Source: Planctomycetota bacterium (GTDB lineage: Bacteria; Planctomycetota; UBA8742; UBA2392). From it: a stretch of 64,000 bases of DNA. Below are positions 33,884-41,924 of this stretch, piece by piece (position 1 is the stretch's first letter; each line of letters opens with the position of its first letter). Made by a program: the position numbers and the translations under genes. The stretch lies in NCBI GenBank assembly GCA_020638635.1, contig JACKIE010000005.1:62001-126000 (forward strand). The letters are read 5' to 3'. The notes beneath the pieces are model-generated. The model did not search any database, was not told the DNA's origin, and was given only the letters and a program-made list of their open reading frames with translations.

Positions 33884-34912
33884 ATGGGCTACGACCTTGC
33901 CGCCATCTCCAACCTGCTGACCCAGGGCCTCAAGGCCTTTGAGTCCGTGGCCGATGCCGCCGCGCTGGAAGAGTTGCGCCGCGAGTACCTGGGCGGCAAG
34001 GGCCACGTCAAGGCCGTCCTGGGCGGCATCAAGGACGTACCCAAGGAACAGCGCGGCGAATACGGCAAGGCCGCCAACGTGCTGAACGCCAAAATCACCG
34101 AGGCCTTCCAGGCCGCGCAGGCCCGCGTGGGCAGCACGGCCGCAGCCAGGCCGGGCATCGACCTGACCAAGCCCGGCAAGCGCCGCGAGATCGGCCACGC
34201 CCACATCATCACCCAGACGATTGAAGAGATCGTCGAGATCTTCCAGCGCATCGGCTTCAGTCAGGTGGAGGGCCCGGAGGTCGAGGACGAGTTCCACAAC
34301 TTCGACGCCCTGAACATCCCCGCCGGCCACCCCGCGCGCGAAGAGGCCGACAACTTCTACCTGCAGCTCAACGCGCCCGACTGGGAAGCCAAGCCGGTGC
34401 CCATGCTGCTGCGCAGCCAGACCAGCACCATCCAGATCCGCACCATGGAATCGCGCAAACCGCCCGTGCGCGTGATCGCCCCCGGCCGCGTCTACCGCCC
34501 CGACACCGTGGACGCCACGCACCACTTCATGTTCCACCAGATCGAGGGCCTGGCGATCGCCGAAGACCTGCACTTCGGCGACCTCAAGGCCGTGCTCGAG
34601 CTGTTCGTGCGCGAGTACTTCGGCCCTGAGACGCGCATGCGCTTCCGGCCGCATTACTTCCCTTTTACCGAGCCAAGCGCCGAGGTGGACATCGACTGCC
34701 AGATGTTCAAGCACCTGAAGAAGCCATGGCTGGAGGTGCTGGGCTGCGGCATGGTGGACCCCAACGTGCTGCAGGCCGTGGGCTATGACCCGGAGAAATA
34801 CACGGGCTTCGCCTTCGGCATGGGTGTTGAGCGCATCGCGATGCTGAAGCACCGCATCGGCGACATCCGCCACTTCACCACCAACGACATGAGGTTCCTG
34901 GGCCAGTTCTAG
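33884..34912 (+). CDS. pheS: Phenylalanyl-tRNA synthetase alpha subunit
   Basis: A 342-residue class II synthetase subunit that charges tRNA-Phe with PheT. Evidence: an N-terminal coiled coil (about 1-85) including REYLGGKGHVK, motif 2 RVYRPDTVDATHHFMFHQIEG, RMRFRPHYFPFTEPS, and motif 3 GFAFGMGVERIAMLKH. Full length. pheT is not next to it; another gene set follows, so the subunits are unlinked here. Confidence 0.95.
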   Translation: MGYDLAAISNLLTQGLKAFESVADAAALEELRREYLGGKGHVKAVLGGIKDVPKEQRGEYGKAANVLNAKITEAFQAAQARVGSTAAARPGIDLTKPGKRREIGHAHIITQTIEEIVEIFQRIGFSQVEGPEVEDEFHNFDALNIPAGHPAREEADNFYLQLNAPDWEAKPVPMLLRSQTSTIQIRTMESRKPPVRVIAPGRVYRPDTVDATHHFMFHQIEGLAIAEDLHFGDLKAVLELFVREYFGPETRMRFRPHYFPFTEPSAEVDIDCQMFKHLKKPWLEVLGCGMVDPNVLQAVGYDPEKYTGFAFGMGVERIAMLKHRIGDIRHFTTNDMRFLGQF

Positions 34913-35235
34913 GCCACGGGGTGAATCAAGCCTCGAAGAGCGGACACGCGCTTACGCTTCATGAATGGCGCCGCTATGATCAACCAGCGCCGCAAAGCGC
35001 CTGCGGAGCAGGCGGACAACTGTTAGCCCCCGGCGTAAGCCGGGGGTATTCGATGCGAAAAGTTGCGCGAGGCGCGGAGCGCCGGCACAAGTGACGCGAG
35101 GTTGTGTCGGCGCTCCGCGCCTCGGCGAACGGGTGGCATAACACCCCCAGCTTACGCTGGGGGCTAACGGTTGTTGCGGCGCTCCGCGCCTGTCAGTTCG
35201 CGGTGGGGACGGATTCGAAAGCTTTGGAACAATCG
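34913..35235. repeat. GC-rich repeat cluster between pheS and the PTPS gene
   Basis: No gene. It contains GCCCCCGGCGTAAGCCGGGGG (about 35024), an inverted CCCCCAGCTTACGCTGGGGG (about 35144) and several GGCGCTCCGCGCC palindromes. Same repeat class as 2321-2769. Confidence 0.6.
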
Positions 35236-35754
35236 ATGTACCGGATCAAGGTCGATAAGCAGTACTTCAACTTCTCCTGCGCCCACTTCCTGCTGTTCAA
35301 TGACGGCAGCCGTGAGCCTTTGCACGGCCACAACTACTGGGCGTGGGTAGAGGTCGAGGGCGATTTAGGGCCGGCCGGTTACGTGCTTGACTACATCACG
35401 TTCAAGCCGGTGTTCCGGCGCCTGTGCGACAGCCTGGACCACAAGACCATCTACCCGAAGCGCGCCGAGGTGCTGGAAATCCGCGAAGAAGGCGATTCCG
35501 TGCGGGTCAAGCACCGCGACGGCAGCGAGTTCGTTTCCCCGGCCAAGGACACCCTGCTGCTCGATTTGCCCAATACTTCCACAGAACTACTCGCAAACTA
35601 CCTTGCTAAAAGGTTATATGATGAGCTCGTGGAGCGGAGTGAGTACCAACACTTGCACGCCATTACGGTTGGGGTAGAAGAGGCTCCTGGCCAACAGGGC
35701 AGTTTCCGTTACGCCTTACCGCACAGGGAAAAGGGGGCGAATCGTGGCAGCTAA
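35236..35754 (+). CDS. 6-pyruvoyl-tetrahydropterin synthase/QueD family protein
   Basis: A 172-residue member of the PTPS/QueD T-fold family, acting on dihydroneopterin triphosphate in queuosine or pterin pathways. Evidence: zinc His in FSCAHFLLF and HGHNYWAWVEVEG, GYVLDYITFKP (FxxLK region replaced), LDHKTI, and the late Glu in VGVEEAPGQQG. It is longer than standard QueD because of an insert at about residues 75-100. ATG 35236; the longer upstream frame is repeat sequence. QueD versus PTPS-like cannot be decided. Confidence 0.82.
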   Translation: MYRIKVDKQYFNFSCAHFLLFNDGSREPLHGHNYWAWVEVEGDLGPAGYVLDYITFKPVFRRLCDSLDHKTIYPKRAEVLEIREEGDSVRVKHRDGSEFVSPAKDTLLLDLPNTSTELLANYLAKRLYDELVERSEYQHLHAITVGVEEAPGQQGSFRYALPHREKGANRGS

Positions 35755-36076
35755 GGAATCGGTCTCGATCACCTACTACGTTGGCGTCATAAACGTCATC
35801 CTGGCCGCGATTTGGGGTGTGCTGTACGGGTTCGGCATACTCTCAAAGAACACCATCACATCGCCGACCGCGACGCCCTTCTACGTGGGAACGCTGTTCG
35901 CGGTGGGCTTCGGTCTGGTCTTCCCCAGCTTTGAAAAGACCATGTCGGGCAAGTTGAAGATCAATCAGGGACTGATCTACTCGGTCATCGCGCTGGGCGC
36001 GTACGCGGGATACGTAGCCATCTACTTCCTGCGTGACTCCATGGTCTTCTACGACGTCGGGTTCCAGCTGGCTTGA
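35744..36076 (+). CDS. Three-helix membrane protein
   Basis: A 110-residue protein with three likely TM helices (about 11-33, 47-64, 78-97). The GTG start at 35744 overlaps the end of the PTPS gene, and its own TGA overlaps the TTG start of the next gene, so three genes are tightly coupled. Function unknown. Confidence 0.65.
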   Translation: MAAKESVSITYYVGVINVILAAIWGVLYGFGILSKNTITSPTATPFYVGTLFAVGFGLVFPSFEKTMSGKLKINQGLIYSVIALGAYAGYVAIYFLRDSMVFYDVGFQLA

Positions 36077-37293
36077 GTTCAACACCCGAGGTGGTTGTCA
36101 TCGGTGCGGGCCCGGCAGGCCTGATGGCCGCTGTGCAACTTCGCCGCCGAGGCATACCGCTACGCGTGTTCGAAAAGCAGCCCACGGTCGGCGGCAAGTA
36201 CTGTTATTCCGCAATGGGTGCCGCGGCCGTCAGCAACACCGGGCTTGATATCTCACGCTTCCACGGCCGCCACGCCCGCTTCGTGAGCGACGCCCTTGCC
36301 GCGCTGGGTCCCGAAGAACTGCGCCAGTGGTTCAACCAGTCCGGCGTAGCGCTGATCGACGCCGAGTACTACGGATTGGTCAAGCCCCTCGGGGGCGGCA
36401 GCGAAGTGATCGCTGCACTGCTGCACGAGGTCGAGGATGCGCTGGAGACCCGCGCTGTAAGCGGCGTGCGCAGAACCGAACACGGCTTCCTGGTTGAGCT
36501 GGCGGACGGCGCGAGCGTCTCGGCGCGCGCCGTGGTGCTCGCCGCGGGTGGCGCCAACCTGCCGCAGCTTGGGGGCGGTGATGACGGTTATCGCATCGCG
36601 CAATCGCTGGGCCACTCACTTGCACCGGCGTTCCCCGCGCTGGTTGGCATCCGCATTGAGGAAACCTGGCCCCTGCAACTTCCGGGCCTGTGGATGGACG
36701 TCCGTCTGCGCCTGTTGGATGGGCGCCGCGAACTGGCCGAGTCAAAGGGCAGCATGCTGTTCACCCGGTCGGGTCTTACCGGTGAGGCCGTGTTCAACCT
36801 GTCGCATGCCGTCGAGCCCGCCATGGCGCGCGGTGCAGGGCTGGAGCTGGCGGTCAACTTCTTTCCCGGCATGCGCGCGGATGAGGTGGGGCAATGGCTG
36901 TTCCGTGTGTTCGGTGAACGCACGCGTGAAGCGGCCCACGAGGCAATCGACTACATCCTTCCGCGCAGTTTGGGCGCCGCACTGCTGGCGCGCCGGAAGG
37001 TGAAGCGCGGTGCGCGCGTCATGCAGCTCGATGAGCGGCAGCGCGAAGGTCTGCTGCATGAGATGCTGGACACGCGCCTGAAGGTGCAAGGCACACTGGG
37101 AATGCGCGCCGCGGAGGGCGTCACCGGCGGCGTCAAAGTGCGGGAGATCGATCCCCGCACGTTCCGGAGCCGCGTGGTGCCCGGCCTTTTCGTGGTGGGA
37201 CAGGTGCTGGACGTCAGCGCAGACTGGGGCGGATTTGAGCAGCACTTCGCCCTTGCCGGCGGCTTTCTGGCCGGCAACTCCGTTCCGCAATAA
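36073..37293 (+). CDS. FAD-dependent oxidoreductase of the HI0933/YhiN family
   Basis: A 406-residue flavoprotein. FAD loop VVVIGAGPAGLMAAVQL at residues 7-23, a second AVVLAAGGANLPQLGG, and the HI0933-type C-terminus GMRAAEGVTGGVKVREIDPRTF (cited in parts) with VDVSADWGGFEQHFALAGG-like end. Substrate unknown; BaiN-like reductase activity has been described in this family. The TTG start overlaps the upstream TGA. No shift or break seen. Confidence 0.82.
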   Translation: MSSTPEVVVIGAGPAGLMAAVQLRRRGIPLRVFEKQPTVGGKYCYSAMGAAAVSNTGLDISRFHGRHARFVSDALAALGPEELRQWFNQSGVALIDAEYYGLVKPLGGGSEVIAALLHEVEDALETRAVSGVRRTEHGFLVELADGASVSARAVVLAAGGANLPQLGGGDDGYRIAQSLGHSLAPAFPALVGIRIEETWPLQLPGLWMDVRLRLLDGRRELAESKGSMLFTRSGLTGEAVFNLSHAVEPAMARGAGLELAVNFFPGMRADEVGQWLFRVFGERTREAAHEAIDYILPRSLGAALLARRKVKRGARVMQLDERQREGLLHEMLDTRLKVQGTLGMRAAEGVTGGVKVREIDPRTFRSRVVPGLFVVGQVLDVSADWGGFEQHFALAGGFLAGNSVPQ

Positions 37294-37355
37294 CTCTGGA
37301 CCGGCGGCACTGCCCGCGTTAGGCTTGGGGACCCCCGACAGCGCAGGTCGTACCC

Positions 37356-38177
37356 ATGAAGAAGCTGACTGCGGCGTTGCTGGCGGCATTGGTGCTTGGA
37401 GGTTGCGTGACCAGCCAGGGTCGCGACAACCCGGCGCGCGATACCTACACCGGCGTCGAGATCGAGACCGAGACCCGCCGCCACGGCCCGGAGGGCCAGG
37501 AAATCGCCGAGCTGTTCTACACCGGCGAAATTCTGGAGGCGCGCCAGGACTACTCCGGCCGGTCCAACGGCCTGGAACTCAACGAGTTCTACACCATCGA
37601 GATCGCCGAAGACCCGCTGCGACCCACGGTGCTGACCAGCGTGGGCTACATCCGGCGCCTGCGTGAGGACCGCGGCGACCTGTTCATCTACGAGTTCTAT
37701 GACGTGCGCTGGCAGCGCTTCGCATACATGAACCCGGAAGGCTCCGTGTATCGCTACGAAGGCGCCACCGAGGAGTACATGGGGCGCTTCGAGCTCGATG
37801 CTGCTGTGCGCCGGCTGTACTACGCGCCCAGCGGTTACGGCTACGACGCCGAGCTGCAGGACCACGCGCTCGTAAACCTCAAGGACAACGACGTCGTGAC
37901 GGCCGAACCCCGCGCCCGCGGCGTGCATCACCGCACCCACCGCTCCGCGCCGCCGGTGGTAGTTTACACGCCCAAGCGTTCCGGCGAGACCCGCCTTCTG
38001 GCGGATCGCTACAGCAAGGAACGATTCGACGAACGCGAAGCCGAGACAGCAAAGCGCCTGCACGAAGAGCGCACCGGCGGCTTCGGCGAAGACGAAGAGT
38101 ACGGCGGTCTGCGCTACAAGAACGGCAACCCGGTCGATGAAAATGACCGCCCGCTCCGCCCCGGCAGCGTAAAGTAA
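37356..38177 (+). CDS. Lipoprotein of unknown function
   Basis: A 273-residue lipoprotein (LVLGGC lipobox at about residues 12-17). The mature chain has a beta-rich part (GQEIAELFYTGEILEARQDY, YEFYDVRWQRFAYMNPEGSV) and a charged, probably disordered C-terminus rich in Arg/Glu with a His/Arg stretch. No family recognised. Confidence 0.65.
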   Translation: MKKLTAALLAALVLGGCVTSQGRDNPARDTYTGVEIETETRRHGPEGQEIAELFYTGEILEARQDYSGRSNGLELNEFYTIEIAEDPLRPTVLTSVGYIRRLREDRGDLFIYEFYDVRWQRFAYMNPEGSVYRYEGATEEYMGRFELDAAVRRLYYAPSGYGYDAELQDHALVNLKDNDVVTAEPRARGVHHRTHRSAPPVVVYTPKRSGETRLLADRYSKERFDEREAETAKRLHEERTGGFGEDEEYGGLRYKNGNPVDENDRPLRPGSVK

Positions 38178-38194
38178 CCGGCTTGATTCGAAAC

Positions 38195-38223
38195 GCGGCG
38201 CCCGGTTGTAACCGCGGCGCCGC
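38195..38223 (+). terminator. Hairpin after the lipoprotein gene
   Basis: GCGGCGCC...GGCGCCGC stem with TTT following, about 18 bp past the stop. Confidence 0.55.
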
Positions 38224-38257
38224 TTTGCGTCGGCTACAGTGAGGCCGGAGGTGAGCC

Positions 38258-38722
38258 ATGCAGGCCTATCGCACTCAAATGCCCGGCGGGACGATGTTCT
38301 GGATCGTGATGCTCTCGGCGCTGTCCCTGGGCGGCGCCGCGGCCGTAGCCGGGCACTTCCTGGCGCCGTCCTTCGTCTGGTGGATCTTGCTTGGCGCCGC
38401 GTTTCTAACCTCGCTGCTGCTGTTGCCGTTTCGCCGTCTCGACCTGACGGTGGATTCCAACGGCGTGCGGGCCTGCTGGGGAGGCTTGTTCTCGAAGACA
38501 GTTGCACTTGACGACATCGCGTCCGTGCAGGTCGGTCGATACCGCTGGATCAGCTTCGGGGGCTGGGGCTGGCGCTACAACCTGAAGGGCGACGTCGCCT
38601 TCAGCATCCTGGGCGTGAACCCGACGCTCGAGGTCACACGCCGCAACGGCCGCAAACTGGTGGTGACACTGACCGATCCCCAGGCCGCCGCGGATGCAAT
38701 CAACGACTGGCTGGCGGCGTAG
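38258..38722 (+). CDS. Two-helix membrane protein with PH-like domain
   Basis: A 154-residue protein: a hydrophobic hairpin (about 14-33 and 38-57), then a soluble C-terminal domain with the pattern of bacterial PH-like (YdbS/YcxB-type) proteins (LDLTVDSNGVRACWGGLF...ALDDIASVQVG, in parts, then ADAINDWLAA). Role unknown. Confidence 0.6.
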   Translation: MQAYRTQMPGGTMFWIVMLSALSLGGAAAVAGHFLAPSFVWWILLGAAFLTSLLLLPFRRLDLTVDSNGVRACWGGLFSKTVALDDIASVQVGRYRWISFGGWGWRYNLKGDVAFSILGVNPTLEVTRRNGRKLVVTLTDPQAAADAINDWLAA

Positions 38723-38757
38723 GCCCCCCCGGAAAAATCCGGAAAAACTTATTCTGC

Positions 38758-38788
38758 CCGCAAAGGCCGTTGCTTTCGGCCTTTGCGG
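38758..38788 (+). terminator. Hairpin CCGCAAAGGCC...GGCCTTTGCGG
   Basis: An 11-bp perfect stem with a 9-nt loop, 36 bp past the upstream stop. Probable terminator. Confidence 0.65.
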
Positions 38789-38881
38789 CTTTCGGCCCTT
38801 TCCGCAGCGGCCCAAATCCGACTCCATCCGCCGCATAGGGTGTGGGCGGGGTTTTTCCGCCCGTTCTTTCGGAGCAGACCC

Positions 38882-39481
38882 ATGTCCCGTCATCGTCCCG
38901 TCGGCAACCGCGGCCGTGAGCAGCGCAAGGCGCGCAGCAGCAGCAAGCTTCTTGAAGGCCTGGCGATCGTGCAGCGCCTGTACCTGGAGACCGGGGGCGA
39001 TGACATCGACTTCGGCATCCGCTCGGCCAAGCTGATGCTGCAGATCTACCAGGAGGAGTGCGAAGGCAACCCGCGCGAGGGCATGGAGCCCGTCACGCAC
39101 GACCAGGCAAACCGCGCGCGCCAGCAGCTGGCCAGCTTCACCCGCCAGCGCGAGCGCAAACTCGCCGAACTGAAGAAGCTGGTGGACGAGGGCGACCAGG
39201 AAGAAGCAGACCGGAGCGCGGACGCAGAACGGAACGCGGACGTCCCGTCCGCAGAAACGCCGCTGACCGACGCTTCCACGGAAACATTCGATACGGAATC
39301 AGCCTTCGATGCGGACCAGAGGTCCGCGCTCCGTACGGATCCGGCCTTCGATGCGGACCAGAGGTCCGCGCTCCGGACGGATCCGGCCCACGATGCGGAC
39401 CAGGGGTCCGCGCTCCGGACGGATCCGGCCCACGATGCGGACCAGGGGTCCGCGCTCCGTGCCGCCAAACAGGCCGGCTAG
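38882..39481 (+). CDS. DUF-like helical protein with C-terminal 14-residue tandem repeats
   Basis: A 199-residue protein. The N-terminal 100 residues are basic and helical (EQRKARSSSKLLEGLAIVQR, FGIRSAKLMLQIYQEE). Then comes an acidic linker and four 14-residue tandem repeats, A-(F/H)-D-A-D-Q-(R/G)-S-A-L-R-T-D-P, encoded by a 42-bp unit (39302-39469). ATG 38882 is used. Function not recognised. The tail appears to be repeat DNA taken into the reading frame. Confidence 0.6.
   Translation: MSRHRPVGNRGREQRKARSSSKLLEGLAIVQRLYLETGGDDIDFGIRSAKLMLQIYQEECEGNPREGMEPVTHDQANRARQQLASFTRQRERKLAELKKLVDEGDQEEADRSADAERNADVPSAETPLTDASTETFDTESAFDADQRSALRTDPAFDADQRSALRTDPAHDADQGSALRTDPAHDADQGSALRAAKQAG
39302..39469. 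repeat. Four tandem 42-bp units
   Basis: Units at 39302, 39344, 39386 and 39428. Each carries an internal palindrome GCGGACC-A-G/GG-GGTCCGC. The last two differ from the first two (AGAGG to AGGGG, TTC to CAC). Confidence 0.85.
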
Positions 39482-39486
39482 GGAAA

Positions 39487-39512
39487 GGGACAGGCACCAA
39501 GGTGCCTGTCCC
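39487..39512. terminator. GGGACAGGCACC palindrome between convergent genes
   Basis: Perfect 12-bp arms GGGACAGGCACC/GGTGCCTGTCCC with a 2-nt loop, between stops of a plus and a minus gene. Same sequence as the terminator at 51414. Probable bidirectional terminator. Confidence 0.7.
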
Positions 39513-39529
39513 TGCGTGAACTTTGACAA

Positions 39530-39679
39530 CTACTCCTTCCGGTGGCTTTCACCGGGCGCGACCACCAGCCAGGCGAAGAACAGCAGGCAATGCAGGACGA
39601 CACCCAGTACCCACAGGCCCTCGACAAAGTAGACGGCACAGATCGCAAAGAACGCCGCCAACCAGATCAGCCGGTACAT
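39530..39679 (-). CDS. Small membrane protein (49 aa)
   Basis: Forty-nine residues, almost all hydrophobic (MYRLIWLAAFFAICAVYF, then a second helix GLWVLGVVLHCLLFFAWLVV), with a hydrophilic tail ESHRKE. ATG 39679 has a strong GAGGAGG seven bases upstream. This resembles lmo0937-type small membrane proteins. Function unknown; stop to terminator spacing supports a real gene. Confidence 0.65.
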   Translation of the reverse strand: MYRLIWLAAFFAICAVYFVEGLWVLGVVLHCLLFFAWLVVAPGESHRKE

Positions 39680-39800
39680 GGTTGCCTCCTCGAGTTTCAC
39701 CTCTCCTGCCGGTTCCCGGCCCTATTACCGGTCCCCGACATAAGCCTATGCCGTGCGGGACGGTGCAGCGATGGGAAACGAAGCAACCCTTTGGAATGGG

Positions 39801-40307
39801 CTAAATGCCTTGGAACAGCGGGTGGTAGCGCACCTCACCGCGGCGGCCGGCGATCGCGCCGGGCGTCAGCTCCAGCACCATCAGCACTTCGTCTGGCCCA
39901 TCGAACTCGCAAGTGATGCCGAACTCGCTCATGCGGCGAAAGCCGAAGCGCGGGTAGTACTCCGGGTGGCCCAGCACGAACACCACTTCATGCCCGGCCG
40001 CGCGGCAGGCTTCCAGGCCGGCGTGTACCAACTGCGAGCCGATGCCGCGGCGCTGGAACTCAGGCAACACGGCCATGGGTGCCAGCGCCAGCGCGGGCCA
40101 CGTGACCTCGCCCACCACCTGCACGGGCGTGAACAGGATGTGTCCGACCACGCGGCCGTCGGTCTCGGCCACCAGCGAGATGAACGGCGACACCCCGGCC
40201 GCACGCAGGCCGTCCACCAGATCAGCCTCGGCGGAAGTCTCAAACGCCGCCTCGTTCACGGTACGGATAGCGGCGATGTCGTTGCTGGTTTCGGGGCGGA
40301 TCAACAT
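39801..40307 (-). CDS. GNAT-family N-acetyltransferase
   Basis: A 168-residue GNAT protein close in pattern to YhbS-type acetyltransferases. Evidence: ALAPMAVLPEFQRRGIGSQLVHAGLEAC with the acetyl-CoA loop RRGIGS (in parts), and VFVLGHPEYYPRFGFR. Substrate unknown. Confidence 0.85.
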   Translation of the reverse strand: MLIRPETSNDIAAIRTVNEAAFETSAEADLVDGLRAAGVSPFISLVAETDGRVVGHILFTPVQVVGEVTWPALALAPMAVLPEFQRRGIGSQLVHAGLEACRAAGHEVVFVLGHPEYYPRFGFRRMSEFGITCEFDGPDEVLMVLELTPGAIAGRRGEVRYHPLFQGI

Positions 40308-40434
40308 GGTTCCTCGCGAAATCCGCCACGGTTTTAGCTCAATAACAGGCGTGGAGGGCGCCGGTTCCGGGAATTACGGCCCCGGCGCCGGTGTTGAATC
40401 CGCGAACAGGGCCTTTGCCCGAGGATCGTGAGCC

Positions 40435-41316
40435 ATGTGGAACCGCTTCAAAACCGCACTGTTTCTGGGCCTGCTGACGGGCGTTGCCGTCGGCATGGGT
40501 TGGCTGATCGGCGGCTACGTCGGCATGCTGGTCGCCTTCGGCATCGCCGTCGCCATGAACTTCGGCGCCTGGTGGTTCTCTGACAGGCTGGTGCTGGCGC
40601 TTTACCGCGCCCGCGAAGTCAGCCCAGACCAGGCCCCCGAACTGCACGCCATGGTGGCGGAACTCGCCCGCCGCGCCGACATCCCGATGCCCCGCGTCTA
40701 CATCGTGCCCGACCACACACCCAACGCGTTCGCCACCGGCCGCAGCCCGAAGCACTCGGCCGTGGCCGTGACCGAGGGCCTGCTGCAGATCCTGGATTAC
40801 TCGGAGGTGCAGGCCGTGCTGGCGCACGAGCTGGGGCACGTGATCAACCGCGACACGTTGATCAGCACCATCGCGGCGACGTTTGCGGGCGCGATCAGCA
40901 TGGTCGCCAACATGCTGATGTGGGTGGTGATGTTCGGCGGCAGCAGCGACGAAGACAACCCGCTGGGCGCGATCGGCGCCCTGCTGGCCATGCTGGTGGC
41001 GCCCTTTGCCGCCACGCTGATCCAGCTTGCGATCTCGCGCTCGCGCGAGTACCTGGCCGACGAGACGGGCGCGAAGCTGGTGGGCAGCGGCGTCCCGCTG
41101 GCCCGCGCGCTGCAGAAGCTGCACTACGGCGTGCACCACATCAAGCCCGACCACCGGGTCGAGCCCGCCACCGCGCACCTGTTCATCGTGAACCCGCTAA
41201 GCGGCCGTGGGATCAGCGCCCTGTTCAGCACCCACCCGCCCATGGAAGCCCGCGTGCAACGGTTGCTTGAGATGTCGCCGCAGATCGAGGCGGACAGTTA
41301 CCGCACAGCCGCGTAG
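40435..41316 (+). CDS. htpX: HtpX-type M48 zinc metalloprotease
   Basis: A 293-residue membrane protease that removes damaged membrane proteins. Two N-terminal helices (8-27, 31-50), zinc site LAHELGHVINRD (HExxH, about residue 127), a third and fourth helix, then the zinc Glu in SREYLADETGAKL and FSTHPPMEARVQRL at the C-terminus. Normal length. Confidence 0.92.
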   Translation: MWNRFKTALFLGLLTGVAVGMGWLIGGYVGMLVAFGIAVAMNFGAWWFSDRLVLALYRAREVSPDQAPELHAMVAELARRADIPMPRVYIVPDHTPNAFATGRSPKHSAVAVTEGLLQILDYSEVQAVLAHELGHVINRDTLISTIAATFAGAISMVANMLMWVVMFGGSSDEDNPLGAIGALLAMLVAPFAATLIQLAISRSREYLADETGAKLVGSGVPLARALQKLHYGVHHIKPDHRVEPATAHLFIVNPLSGRGISALFSTHPPMEARVQRLLEMSPQIEADSYRTAA

Positions 41317-41337
41317 GGACACGCGACCGCGTGTCCC
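41316..41337. terminator. Bidirectional hairpin between htpX and the VOC gene
   Basis: GGGACACGCG and CGCGTGTCCC with a 2-nt loop. It overlaps the last base of the htpX stop and the stop of the minus-strand VOC gene. Confidence 0.65.
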
Positions 41338-41681
41338 TACTTGCGCTGGGCGATACCGATCTTGTTGCCTTCGGGGTCGGCCATCAGGAAGTCGCGCAGG
41401 CCGTAGTCCTGGTCGCTGATGGGGTGGATGATGCTGGCGCGCTCGCGGACGGCCTCGTAGACCTCGTCCACGCCATCCACGAAGAAGTAGGCGCTGTTGT
41501 TGCCGCCGACCGCGCCGTCACGCTCGGGGTAGACGTGAAGCTGCACGCCGTCACGCGCCAGCACGGCGTAAACGCCGGTCTTGTAGCCGACCTCGAAGCC
41601 CAGCACGTCGCGATAGAACGCCACCAGCCCCTCAAAGTCCCGAGCCGCAAACGCCGGCGCCACCTGTTTAAAATTTGCCAT
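41337..41681 (-). CDS. VOC-family (glyoxalase/dioxygenase-fold) protein
   Basis: A 114-residue single VOC unit: AFAARDFEGLVAFYRDVLGF, DGVQLHVYPE, AYFFVDGVDEVYEAV, and the end RDFLMADPEGNKIGIAQ. The typical second metal Glu is replaced (NKIGIAQ). Substrate unknown. Confidence 0.8.
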   Translation of the reverse strand: MANFKQVAPAFAARDFEGLVAFYRDVLGFEVGYKTGVYAVLARDGVQLHVYPERDGAVGGNNSAYFFVDGVDEVYEAVRERASIIHPISDQDYGLRDFLMADPEGNKIGIAQRK

Positions 41682-41924
41682 GCCGAGCTGCTCCTCGGTG
41701 TTTCAGGCCTTTACTCCGCAGGTCTGCCTTCGAGCGCGCAGAGCCGTGCTTTGCGGTTCATTCCAACCCCATCAAACCAGTCGTTGCATCCGACCTCCCG
41801 CGAGAAGGACCGGCTCATGGTGCGGTTTCGGGTTGCGGCTTGCGGTTGCAGCACGGCACTCTCGGTCACGGCGCTCGTATGCAGGTCAGTCCGCTCACGC
41901 GACTGATGCCGAGGGTTCGACCGC
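41682..41924. other. Intergenic region, nothing firm
   Basis: About 240 bp with no credible gene. It has imperfect palindromes (GTTGCGGCTTGCGGTTGCAG region near 41830) but no clear repeat match in the window. Confidence 0.4.

Noticed and set aside
41740..41860. Possible integron attC site
   Set aside because: Some GTT and AAC core-like words and palindromes, but no proper paired R and L boxes; no integrase nearby.
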